Shown piece after piece: positions 25,945 to 34,014 of a stretch of DNA of 42,079 bases. The notes beneath the pieces were generated by a model. It searched no databases, was not told the origin of the DNA, and was given only the letters and a program-made list of their open reading frames with translations. The translations under genes and the position numbers were made by a program. Every line of letters starts with the position of its first letter. Positions within the stretch are counted from its first letter, which is position 1. Source of the DNA: Sphingobacterium thalpophilum (GTDB lineage Bacteria; Bacteroidota; Bacteroidia; Chitinophagales; Chitinophagaceae); assembly GCA_943325035.2 (NCBI GenBank), contig CALPNW020000005.1, forward strand, positions 1 to 42,079, given 5' to 3'.

Positions 25945-26349
25945 CTACAGGTTGTGCCTGTCTATTTTCTTTCTGAAGATCTTATTGATTGATTGTTTCT
26001 TTTTAGCGTCTATCCGCTTTTCCTTAGAAGCCCTGGTTGGTTTTGTTGCTTTTCGGGGTCTTTGTTTTTCCAGCGCTTTGGCAACCAATTGGTTCATTTT
26101 GCGGATCACATCCTGTTTATTACCCAGCTGACTCCGTTCTAACTGTGATTTTACCAGCAGAAACCCTTCGGCGGTTATTCTGTTTTGTAAGCGGAAAGCC
26201 AGTAATGTTTTCTCTTCTTCATTCAACAATGCAGACAGCATAAAGGGCCAGCGACCCTCTACCATGGTCTCCACCTTATTTACGTTCTGGCCGCCTTTAC
26301 CCCCGCTTCTGGCAGTTTGAAACTGTATTTCATTGCTAATATCTATCTT
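25945..26349 (-). CDS. arfB: Alternative ribosome-rescue factor ArfB (peptidyl-tRNA hydrolase, GGQ)
   Basis: Start chosen at MKIDISN; SGGKGGQNVNKVETMVEGRW; basic C-terminal tail KEKRIDAKKKQSINKIFRKK. Confidence 0.9.
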   Translation of the reverse strand, partial: KIDISNEIQFQTARSGGKGGQNVNKVETMVEGRWPFMLSALLNEEEKTLLAFRLQNRITAEGFLLVKSQLERSQLGNKQDVIRKMNQLVAKALEKQRPRKATKPTRASKEKRIDAKKKQSINKIFRKKIDRHNL

Positions 26350-26382
26350 CATTACATCAAATTTCGGATAAAAGTAGATTCC

Positions 26383-26835
26383 ATGCGTGTAGTAATTCAA
26401 CGGGTAGCTTCGGCCAGCGTTTCAATCAACGGTGTTGTAAATGGTGCTATTCATAAAGGACTGATGATTCTGGTGGGTATCGAAGAGGCCGACGGCCCGG
26501 ACGATATTCAATGGCTCAGCAATAAAATGGTGAGCCTCCGCATATTTGATGACGCCGATGGGGTTATGAATTGTTCGGTGAAAGACATTAATGGTGATAT
26601 TTTGCTCATCAGCCAGTTCACCCTACATGCCAGTACCAAAAAAGGGAACCGCCCTTCATACATAAAGGCAGCAAAGCCCGATGTGTCTGTTCCCTTGTAT
26701 GAGCAGCTGGTTCATCAGCTTTCAGCAGATCTGGGGAAACCCCTGGCCACCGGCATTTTTGGGGCAGATATGCAGGTTTCACTCGTGAATGATGGGCCGG
26801 TAACTATTGTAATTGATTCTAAAAACCGCGAATAA
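26383..26835 (+). CDS. dtd: D-aminoacyl-tRNA deacylase
   Basis: Start chosen at MRVVIQRV; LLISQFTLHASTKKGNRPSY; VSLVNDGPVTIVIDS. Confidence 0.95.
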   Translation: MRVVIQRVASASVSINGVVNGAIHKGLMILVGIEEADGPDDIQWLSNKMVSLRIFDDADGVMNCSVKDINGDILLISQFTLHASTKKGNRPSYIKAAKPDVSVPLYEQLVHQLSADLGKPLATGIFGADMQVSLVNDGPVTIVIDSKNRE

Positions 26836-27161
26836 TGACTATTTCAGCAGCGCAGCAGCAGGTAGACGAATGGATTAAAACCATTGGGGTCCGCTATTTT
26901 AATGAGCTCACCAATCTGGGCATTTTAATGGAAGAAGTGGGCGAATTAAGCCGGATTATGGTTAGAAAGTACGGCGAACAGTCTTTTAAGGCATCGGATG
27001 AAGGGCATGAAATGGCCGATGAAATGGCCGATGTGCTTTGGGTGCTGATTTGCCTGGCCAACCAGACCGGGGTAGACCTTACTGCTGCACTGGAAAAAAA
27101 TATCGCCAAAAAGACCCTCCGGGACAAGGATCGGCATCAGCAAAACAAGAAGCTGCAATAG
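26835..27161 (+). CDS. MazG-like nucleotide pyrophosphohydrolase
   Basis: EEVGELSRIMVR...DEMADVLWVLICLAN EExxE..D motif; overlaps the dtd stop (TAATG). Confidence 0.9.
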   Translation: MTISAAQQQVDEWIKTIGVRYFNELTNLGILMEEVGELSRIMVRKYGEQSFKASDEGHEMADEMADVLWVLICLANQTGVDLTAALEKNIAKKTLRDKDRHQQNKKLQ

Positions 27162-27202
27162 GGTTTCCAAAAGAAAGTTGAATAACCTATTTTTGCCGCT
27201 CT

Positions 27203-28669
27203 ATGAGCAGTATAACAGAAAATACCTTTCAGGCAATTATTTCCCACGCCAAAGAATATGGCTTTGTATTTCCGAGTAGTGAAATCTATGATGGCCTTAG
27301 TGCCGTGTATGATTATGGCCCTAACGGATCGGAGCTGAAGAAGAATATCCGCGATTATTGGTGGAAAAGTATGACGCAGATGCACGATAATATCGTGGGT
27401 ATTGATGCGGCCATTTTTATGCATCCTACCACCTGGAAAGCCAGCGGTCACGTAGATAATTTCAGTGACCCGATGATTGATAACAAAGACAGCAACAAAA
27501 GATACCGTGTAGACCATCTGATTGAGGCCAAAGCAGATCAGCTGCGCGAACAGGGTGAAGCTGCTGCTGCTGATGCACTGGTTGCACAAATGGAAGTATT
27601 ACTGGGCAGTGATGATTATGTTGCGCTGAAGCAATTAATGGCCGATCATAAAATTGTTTGCAGTGTAAGCGGAACGGGAAACTGGACGGAGATCCGCCAG
27701 TTTAATTTAATGTTCTCTACCCAGCTGGGTTCTGTAGCAGAAGATGCAGATACGATTTACCTGCGTCCGGAAACCGCACAGGGCATTTTTGTGAATTTTC
27801 TGAATGTGCAGAAAACGGCCAGAATGAGAATTCCATTTGGCATTGCACAAACCGGAAAGGCATTCCGTAATGAGATTGTAGCCCGTCAGTTCATTTTCCG
27901 TATGCGTGAATTTGAACAGATGGAAATGCAATTCTTTGTTCGCCCCGGCACCCAGATGCAGTGGTATAATTTCTGGAAAGAAGAGCGAATGAAATGGCAT
28001 ATGAGTCTGGGACTGCCTGCCGAAAAATTCCGTTTTCATGACCACGTTAAGCTGGCACATTACGCAGATGCCGCACTGGACATTGAATATGAATTTCCGT
28101 TTGGCTTTAAGGAGCTGGAAGGTATTCACAGCCGTACCGATTTTGATCTGAAAAGCCATCAGGAATTCAGTAAAAAGAAGCAGCAGTATTTTGACAACGA
28201 TATTGATGAAACCACCGGAAAGCCTTACGGCAATTATATTCCGTACGTGGTGGAAACTTCTATAGGATTAGACAGAATGTTTTTGCTGATCATGAGTAAT
28301 TCATACGAAGAGGAAACCATCAACAAAGAAGATGGAACTACAGACAGCAGGGTTGTATTGCACATACCGGCTAAGATTGCTCCCAATAAACTGGCGATAC
28401 TGCCACTGGTGAAGAAAGATGGGCTACCTGAAATAGCCAGGCAGTTGATGGATGAATGCAAATCTTCCTTCAAGTGTTTTTATGAAGAGAAAGATGCAAT
28501 CGGAAAGCGCTATCGCCGCCAGGATGCCATTGGTACACCTTTCTGTGTAACCATAGATCACCAGACAAAGGAAGACAATATGGTCACCATACGTCATAGG
28601 GATTCCATGCAGCAGGAGCGGATTGCTTTAAGTGACGTTAAACAACTGGTGCTGAACGCAGTCAGTTAA
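27203..28669 (+). CDS. glyS: Glycine--tRNA ligase
   Basis: YGFVFPSSEIYDGLSAVYDYGPNG; TAQGIFVNFLNV; class II aaRS motifs. Confidence 0.96.
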   Translation: MSSITENTFQAIISHAKEYGFVFPSSEIYDGLSAVYDYGPNGSELKKNIRDYWWKSMTQMHDNIVGIDAAIFMHPTTWKASGHVDNFSDPMIDNKDSNKRYRVDHLIEAKADQLREQGEAAAADALVAQMEVLLGSDDYVALKQLMADHKIVCSVSGTGNWTEIRQFNLMFSTQLGSVAEDADTIYLRPETAQGIFVNFLNVQKTARMRIPFGIAQTGKAFRNEIVARQFIFRMREFEQMEMQFFVRPGTQMQWYNFWKEERMKWHMSLGLPAEKFRFHDHVKLAHYADAALDIEYEFPFGFKELEGIHSRTDFDLKSHQEFSKKKQQYFDNDIDETTGKPYGNYIPYVVETSIGLDRMFLLIMSNSYEEETINKEDGTTDSRVVLHIPAKIAPNKLAILPLVKKDGLPEIARQLMDECKSSFKCFYEEKDAIGKRYRRQDAIGTPFCVTIDHQTKEDNMVTIRHRDSMQQERIALSDVKQLVLNAVS

Positions 28670-28706
28670 TGAAGTAATAAATATCAGTTGTTACTGTAAT
28701 AAATAA

Positions 28707-29453
28707 TTACCCGTATAACTCCAGGTGGATGGCTTTTTTATCATAGCCTAACTCCTGGAGTTTTTGTTTAGCATGATCTACCATTGTTTTCCATCCGCAT
28801 AAATAGAAATAGGACGGCGGGAGAGACCCATCTGTTCCTCTTTGTTCATCAATCAGTTTTTCGTAAACCTCATGAACATAGCCGGTATATCTTCCTTCAC
28901 CCACTTCTTTTTCTCTTGAAAAGCAAGGATGAAAGTGAAATCCTTCACATTCTTTTTCCAGATCTTTCAATTCTGTTTCATATAAAACATCCTCCAGTTT
29001 TCTGCAGCCAAAAACAATATGTACCTGCTGGTGAGGAACCTTAAACCGGTTAATAAAATGAACCATTGATCTGAATGGAGCAATTCCCGTACCTGTACAG
29101 ATCAGGTAAAGATCTCTGTCGAGTAGCTCCGGCATGGTGAATTTTCCCTGCGGTCCGCGAAGGATAAGCTCACTGCCCACTATTACATCGTTGAACAAAT
29201 GGGGTGTGCCCAATCCATGCTCATTCAATACTATTACCAGTTCAATGGTATTGGTACCATCGGGCGCAGATGCAATGGAGTAACTTCTCCATCGTTTGTT
29301 TTTTTGCTCATGTATCGGAAGGTCTAATGTTACAAACTGTCCGGGTTGAAAATCAAAACGTTCCAGTTCCGGAATCTGAATCCAGAAACGACGGGTACTG
29401 TGTGTTGCATCTTCAATTTTAGTGACAATAGCTTTATGCCATGGTAAAGTCAT
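28707..29453 (-). CDS. Ferredoxin/flavodoxin-NADP(+) reductase-like oxidoreductase
   Basis: RSYSIASAPD FAD motif, ICTGTGIAPFRSM NAD(P) motif. Confidence 0.9.
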   Translation of the reverse strand: MTLPWHKAIVTKIEDATHSTRRFWIQIPELERFDFQPGQFVTLDLPIHEQKNKRWRSYSIASAPDGTNTIELVIVLNEHGLGTPHLFNDVIVGSELILRGPQGKFTMPELLDRDLYLICTGTGIAPFRSMVHFINRFKVPHQQVHIVFGCRKLEDVLYETELKDLEKECEGFHFHPCFSREKEVGEGRYTGYVHEVYEKLIDEQRGTDGSLPPSYFYLCGWKTMVDHAKQKLQELGYDKKAIHLELYG

Positions 29454-29495
29454 GGGGTTGGTTTTTACGAAAGTAATGAAATATGAACATAAAAA

Positions 29496-29515
29496 AACCG
29501 GGAAGGTTCCCGGTT
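29496..29515 (-). terminator. Terminator downstream of the S8 peptidase
   Basis: AAACCGGGAACCTTCCCGGTTT followed by TTTTTATG on the minus strand. Confidence 0.75.
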
Positions 29516-29536
29516 TAGTATGGTTAATTACGCAAT

Positions 29537-29618
29537 CGTTATCGCCGGGTGTTTACCCGTTATCGGCGATTGGTTATCCGGTATTTCCGGATGACAATCC
29601 GTTATCGCTGAATGATTA
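29537..29618. repeat. Degenerate 21-bp tandem repeat (four units, 7-bp sub-phase)
   Basis: CGTTATCGCCGGGTGTTTA (29537), CGTTATCGGCGATTGGTTA (29558), CGGTATTTCCGGATGACAA (29579, diverged), CGTTATCGCTGAATGATTA (29600): starts exactly 21 bp apart. Confidence 0.7.
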
Positions 29619-32600
29619 CTTTCTGCAAATAGGTTTTCTTATTGTGCTGAATTTTCAAAATATAGAATTCGCTGCTTGTCTGTGGCAATGTAATGAGTTT
29701 GGAATACCTGCCAATAAAACCGGATTGTGAATTGGAATACACCCTTTGTCCGGCAGTATTCAACATTTCAATGGAAAGATCACTGCGGCTGGTTACTTCA
29801 AAAGAAAGCTGGAATATCCCGTTGTTTGGATTGGGGGATACACTCAGTTTGATCTCCTGCGGTGAAACAGTATTGAGTGCTGTTACTGCATAATTTAAGT
29901 TTTCGGATGTTCTTGCACAACCCAGGCCATCGGTAACAATCACTTTGTAATTGCCGGATCTGGCTGGTTTTATTTTTGGTCCATTTGCTCCGCTTACAGT
30001 TGCAGTATCATTAAATACCCACTGAAATACACCGGAATTGATACTGCTTACCAGTGAATCGCCAACCTGGTTAAGCGAAGCAGTAGCATTGGCCGCAGCC
30101 ACAACAGCAACCCGGTCACTCGCACAGCCTGTTGAAACCCTGGTGTCGTAATAGAAATAGTAGAAAGGATTCTGATTAGATCCTGCTGTTAATGAAACGC
30201 TGTTACCGGTATAGTTCATGATACCCGGAACACCGGTAGGATAGGTGGTAGTGCTTATTCCATTGTTACGGAATAAGGACGCACCATTTAAAAACTGGGC
30301 AATGATCACTTTGTCTCCACTGCTTGGTACCCGCATATTGATATTAAATACTGCACCGGAATCTGCAGGGTCATTTATTGAAACATTGCCGTTTGGATTG
30401 GTGGCGTATACGTCAATTAATTTGGTGGTTATAACTCTATAGCTATATCCGGTAGAAGTACCGGTTAAATTATCTGCCAGTGTTAATCTTATCTGACCCG
30501 GAGTGCCAACATAGAATTTCATGGTTTCTATTGTTAAAGGAACATCCGTATTGATTTTCATAAACGGTCCGGAACTGGGGTCGTTAAAATAACTGCCAGC
30601 GGTTCCAGAGAAAGAAAGTTTGGATACCGCACCTACGCTTGCTCTTGCATCAGTCGCCAGATAATAAGTACGGTCTGCAGTGATGGTATTGCTTTGAATA
30701 TTGGCGCCTAAAGCAAACGGGGCTGCAGCGGTATTGTTGGTATACCAATAATAGTTGACTGTTTTTGGATTTAATGCACTGAGTAATACATTGGTTCCGC
30801 ATACAACACCCTGACCAGCAGGGGTTGCAGGTTTGGCGGCAACAGGTGTTGTGATTACCAGCTGGTTATTGGTGGCATTCTGGTCTGTTAAAAGGCCAAC
30901 AACTGCAGTAATGGTATAGTTTGTTCCTGCTACACTGGCAAACGGCGTTTGAAAAGTATAGTCTACAGCGGTGAGTGCAGGAATTGTGCCAGGGTATGTT
31001 GCAGATAAAGTTGCAACAGTGGTGCTGCCATTTTTAATGGTTACTGTTAAAGGAACATCGGACTGACTTACTGTACCATTGTTTGCCACTGATATGGTTA
31101 CAAACTGTTCACTGTTTGCGCAGGCGCCTGCTTCGGGTGTAATCAGATTGGCAATGGCCATATCATTGGAAGGTGCAACCACTTTAACTCTGTAGTCCTG
31201 TGTTTCCCCACGTGCATAATTATTACATGGACTGATATCTGAAGCAGTTAGGGTTTCCTGAACAATGACCCGCATCAGTGCAATGGACCCAATGACAAGT
31301 TCGCTGGGTACTGTGATAATTCCGGTAAAGCTGGTGACAGCACTGCTTAATACAGCACTTTGTGCTGCCAGTTCTGTAGCCGGATCAAACACCCCGTTGT
31401 TGTTATAATCTATAAATATTTTTACGATTCTGCTTTGAGTGGTTGCATCGCAGGTACTTACCTTAACCGTAAACGGTATGGTTTGTCTGCTTTGTATATC
31501 TGCCACCAGATTGGTATTATTGGTATAAGATTTACATCCCGTTGTATTGCTGAAACGGATATTTGAAAACCCTACACTGTCTATTTTTGCGCCACCGGCA
31601 ACTGTAGATCTGGAATCGCAAATTGCGCTTCCACCTGCTCCGCTCACAACCAGTGAATACGCTTGTGAGCCCCTTGCCAGCGATCCTTTATGGGTAACCG
31701 TAATGGTATAGGATTGTCCGGGTATGGTACTGTCTACATCTATTCTTTCTGAGTTGTCTATGGAGTTATCACCTCTGATCGCCGCGCTAACAGGGCTTAC
31801 ATAGCTAAGGGTCCAGGGTAAAAATGTTTGCCCTGCCCTGGTGATTTTTATATCCAGGTCATTCACCAGTTTTTTGCTACGGTCATTCAGGTTACTGGCC
31901 GCATTAAAATTTACTGTAGCTGTAGGATCGGTCCAGGCAATGGTAGCTTTCAAAGGAACTTTTCCTGTAGCAATAACAGTTGTTGAAAAGCTTCCGCCGT
32001 TATTCAGTACTGCTTCATACAGCAGATCACTGCTGACTGAAGAATTATTGTTGGTAATGGCATTGTTTAATGCAGTTGCTGCGCGTTGTACATTCAATAA
32101 TCCCCAGCCAAACACATAGTCTGGCCCTTCGTTTGTTCCTGCTTCATCAGTTGAATGGATAGCCAATCCTTTTAAAGTGGCAGACCGCATGAAACTGCCC
32201 GGCTTAAGTTTGGTATAGAGTTCCTGTAACAGCAGCAAAGATCCGGTTGCATTGGGCGCAGACATGGAGGTTCCACTAAGGGTTCCATAAGCAGTATTTC
32301 CTGTACTGATCGGCGAAGTAACATTTACACCGTCTGCTACAAAGTCCGGTTTTATTCTTCCGTCATCGGTTGGTCCCCAGGAGCTGAAACTGCTTATCAC
32401 TACATCTGCGGGCTTATTGTAACCCGAAGCAATTCCATTAACAGCACCAATAGTGATATTGTTTTTTGAAACACCATTGCCGGCAATGATGTCGTATGCA
32501 TCATTACTGTAAATACCTGCAGGTCTGGTTCCTCCTGAAATCATTGTTCCGGAAGCATCGGGTCTGAAATAGGGTTGCCCTGTTGCAGGGCCGTTATTGT

Positions 32601-33405
32601 TTCTGTCATTACCGGCAGAAACAACCATCAGATAGTTGGGTGCATTAAAAAGTATGGAGTCTATGAGAGCGGCATTGTTACTGTAATATCCAAACCGGTA
32701 GTCTTCATTTTCGCCTACTCTGCCATAAAATTCCCATCTGGAATTGGTAGAATTGTAATCCCATCCGGCAACCAATCCATAGGAGTGATTAGACAGAAGT
32801 AATCCGGCTCCGGCTGCTGCGGTCATTTCAGAGAAATCACTCCGCTGATCGTATGCCAGTATATTCGGAATGCCATAAGCCATACCCTTGGCAACCGGAT
32901 TGATACCCTGAGCCATCATCGTTCCGGCTACGTGGGTTGCATGGTCGTTATTGCTGCCGGCACCCGGGGTATCTTTCTGCAAAATTCTGCCACCAAATTC
33001 TACGTGGGTGGACAGGGGAAATCCTTCAAATTCCCAGAGGCCTAACTTGTTTTGCATAGCCGGGGTACTCCCGGATAAATTGAATCCACTGGTGCCGCCG
33101 GGCCATAACTGGCTGGCCTTGGTAGTTGCAGCGGCAATGCTATTGCTGGTAGACTTTATGTATACCGGAAATCCGAATGCATCCAGGCCCGATAAACGCG
33201 CTGTTCTGCCATCGGCTAATCTGATGACCAGATTCCAGTTTTTTTCTCTGGCAACGGCCATTGTTCTGGTATAGTTAGACTTCTCCTGCAGTTTGAGGCT
33301 TTGTGAAAAAGCTTCCAGCTCTTTTTCATTGGTAACAGTTTGTGCAGTGGCTACTTTAAATAAAGACAGTACCACTAAAAAAGGAAGGATTACTCTTTTA
33401 ATCAT
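29602..33405 (-). CDS. Secreted S8 family serine peptidase with GEVED domain and T9SS type A sorting tail
   Basis: Signal peptide; NNDHATHVAGTMMAQG; LSGTSMSAPNATG; C-terminal SVSPNPNNGIFQLSFE...LQKVIIQR. Confidence 0.93.
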   Translation of the reverse strand: MIKRVILPFLVVLSLFKVATAQTVTNEKELEAFSQSLKLQEKSNYTRTMAVAREKNWNLVIRLADGRTARLSGLDAFGFPVYIKSTSNSIAAATTKASQLWPGGTSGFNLSGSTPAMQNKLGLWEFEGFPLSTHVEFGGRILQKDTPGAGSNNDHATHVAGTMMAQGINPVAKGMAYGIPNILAYDQRSDFSEMTAAAGAGLLLSNHSYGLVAGWDYNSTNSRWEFYGRVGENEDYRFGYYSNNAALIDSILFNAPNYLMVVSAGNDRNNNGPATGQPYFRPDASGTMISGGTRPAGIYSNDAYDIIAGNGVSKNNITIGAVNGIASGYNKPADVVISSFSSWGPTDDGRIKPDFVADGVNVTSPISTGNTAYGTLSGTSMSAPNATGSLLLLQELYTKLKPGSFMRSATLKGLAIHSTDEAGTNEGPDYVFGWGLLNVQRAATALNNAITNNNSSVSSDLLYEAVLNNGGSFSTTVIATGKVPLKATIAWTDPTATVNFNAASNLNDRSKKLVNDLDIKITRAGQTFLPWTLSYVSPVSAAIRGDNSIDNSERIDVDSTIPGQSYTITVTHKGSLARGSQAYSLVVSGAGGSAICDSRSTVAGGAKIDSVGFSNIRFSNTTGCKSYTNNTNLVADIQSRQTIPFTVKVSTCDATTQSRIVKIFIDYNNNGVFDPATELAAQSAVLSSAVTSFTGIITVPSELVIGSIALMRVIVQETLTASDISPCNNYARGETQDYRVKVVAPSNDMAIANLITPEAGACANSEQFVTISVANNGTVSQSDVPLTVTIKNGSTTVATLSATYPGTIPALTAVDYTFQTPFASVAGTNYTITAVVGLLTDQNATNNQLVITTPVAAKPATPAGQGVVCGTNVLLSALNPKTVNYYWYTNNTAAAPFALGANIQSNTITADRTYYLATDARASVGAVSKLSFSGTAGSYFNDPSSGPFMKINTDVPLTIETMKFYVGTPGQIRLTLADNLTGTSTGYSYRVITTKLIDVYATNPNGNVSINDPADSGAVFNINMRVPSSGDKVIIAQFLNGASLFRNNGISTTTYPTGVPGIMNYTGNSVSLTAGSNQNPFYYFYYDTRVSTGCASDRVAVVAAANATASLNQVGDSLVSSINSGVFQWVFNDTATVSGANGPKIKPARSGNYKVIVTDGLGCARTSENLNYAVTALNTVSPQEIKLSVSPNPNNGIFQLSFEVTSRSDLSIEMLNTAGQRVYSNSQSGFIGRYSKLITLPQTSSEFYILKIQHNKKTYLQKVIIQR

Positions 33406-33489
33406 ATAGGAATATTTTTTTCAGCATCTTTGGCTGAACCATGCATAATTATGCTCTAAATTAGATACTTTCCCACTTTAAAATGTAGT

Positions 33490-33954
33490 ATGCGATTGAT
33501 TCTTTTTTTAATGCTTGCAGGAACGGGGATCATTACCTGCTGTAAAACACCCCAAAAAATAAATTTTGAGCCCGTTTTACAGGGAATCAGCGGCACTGTT
33601 ACCGTTGTTTCCGGTAACCAGATGCCCCGGATCGGACAGTCTCCGGCTACTCCAAAAGCCTTTCCTACCAAGGTTTTCTTTTATGAACCCACTGATATTA
33701 CCCAGGTGAACAGGGTGAACGGGTCTCCTTTCTACACGTCCATCTATACTAAAATGGTTTCTTCTGTAGAAACTGACAGTACCGGCGCCTTTAAACAGGC
33801 ACTTCCAACAGGCAATTATTCGGTTTTTGTTCAGGTTAACAAGCAGTTTTATGCCAATTCGTTCGACATTAGAAATAATATATTTCTGGTACAGGTTGAG
33901 GAAGGAAAATTAACTGAAATTAAGATTGTTGTTAATAATGCGGCCAGCTATTAG
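33490..33954 (+). CDS. Predicted lipoprotein, carboxypeptidase-regulatory-like
   Basis: Signal plus lipobox-like MRLILFLMLAGTGIITCC; ISGTVTVVSGNQMPR...LPTGNYSVFVQV pattern. Confidence 0.65.
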   Translation: MRLILFLMLAGTGIITCCKTPQKINFEPVLQGISGTVTVVSGNQMPRIGQSPATPKAFPTKVFFYEPTDITQVNRVNGSPFYTSIYTKMVSSVETDSTGAFKQALPTGNYSVFVQVNKQFYANSFDIRNNIFLVQVEEGKLTEIKIVVNNAASY

Positions 33955-34014
33955 GCTTGTGTTATCTTTGCGCTCCTTTTAAACGGATTTTAATTAAAAG
34001 GATTGATAGTGAAT

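Noticed and set aside
29537-29618. CRISPR array
   Set aside because: Units are degenerate 21-bp tandem repeats without unique spacers; no cas genes in the window.
29422-29730. 102-aa plus-strand ORF spanning the 21-bp repeat
   Set aside because: Overlaps the FNR gene start, a terminator and the protease 3' end; the heptapeptide pattern is explained by the nucleotide repeat.
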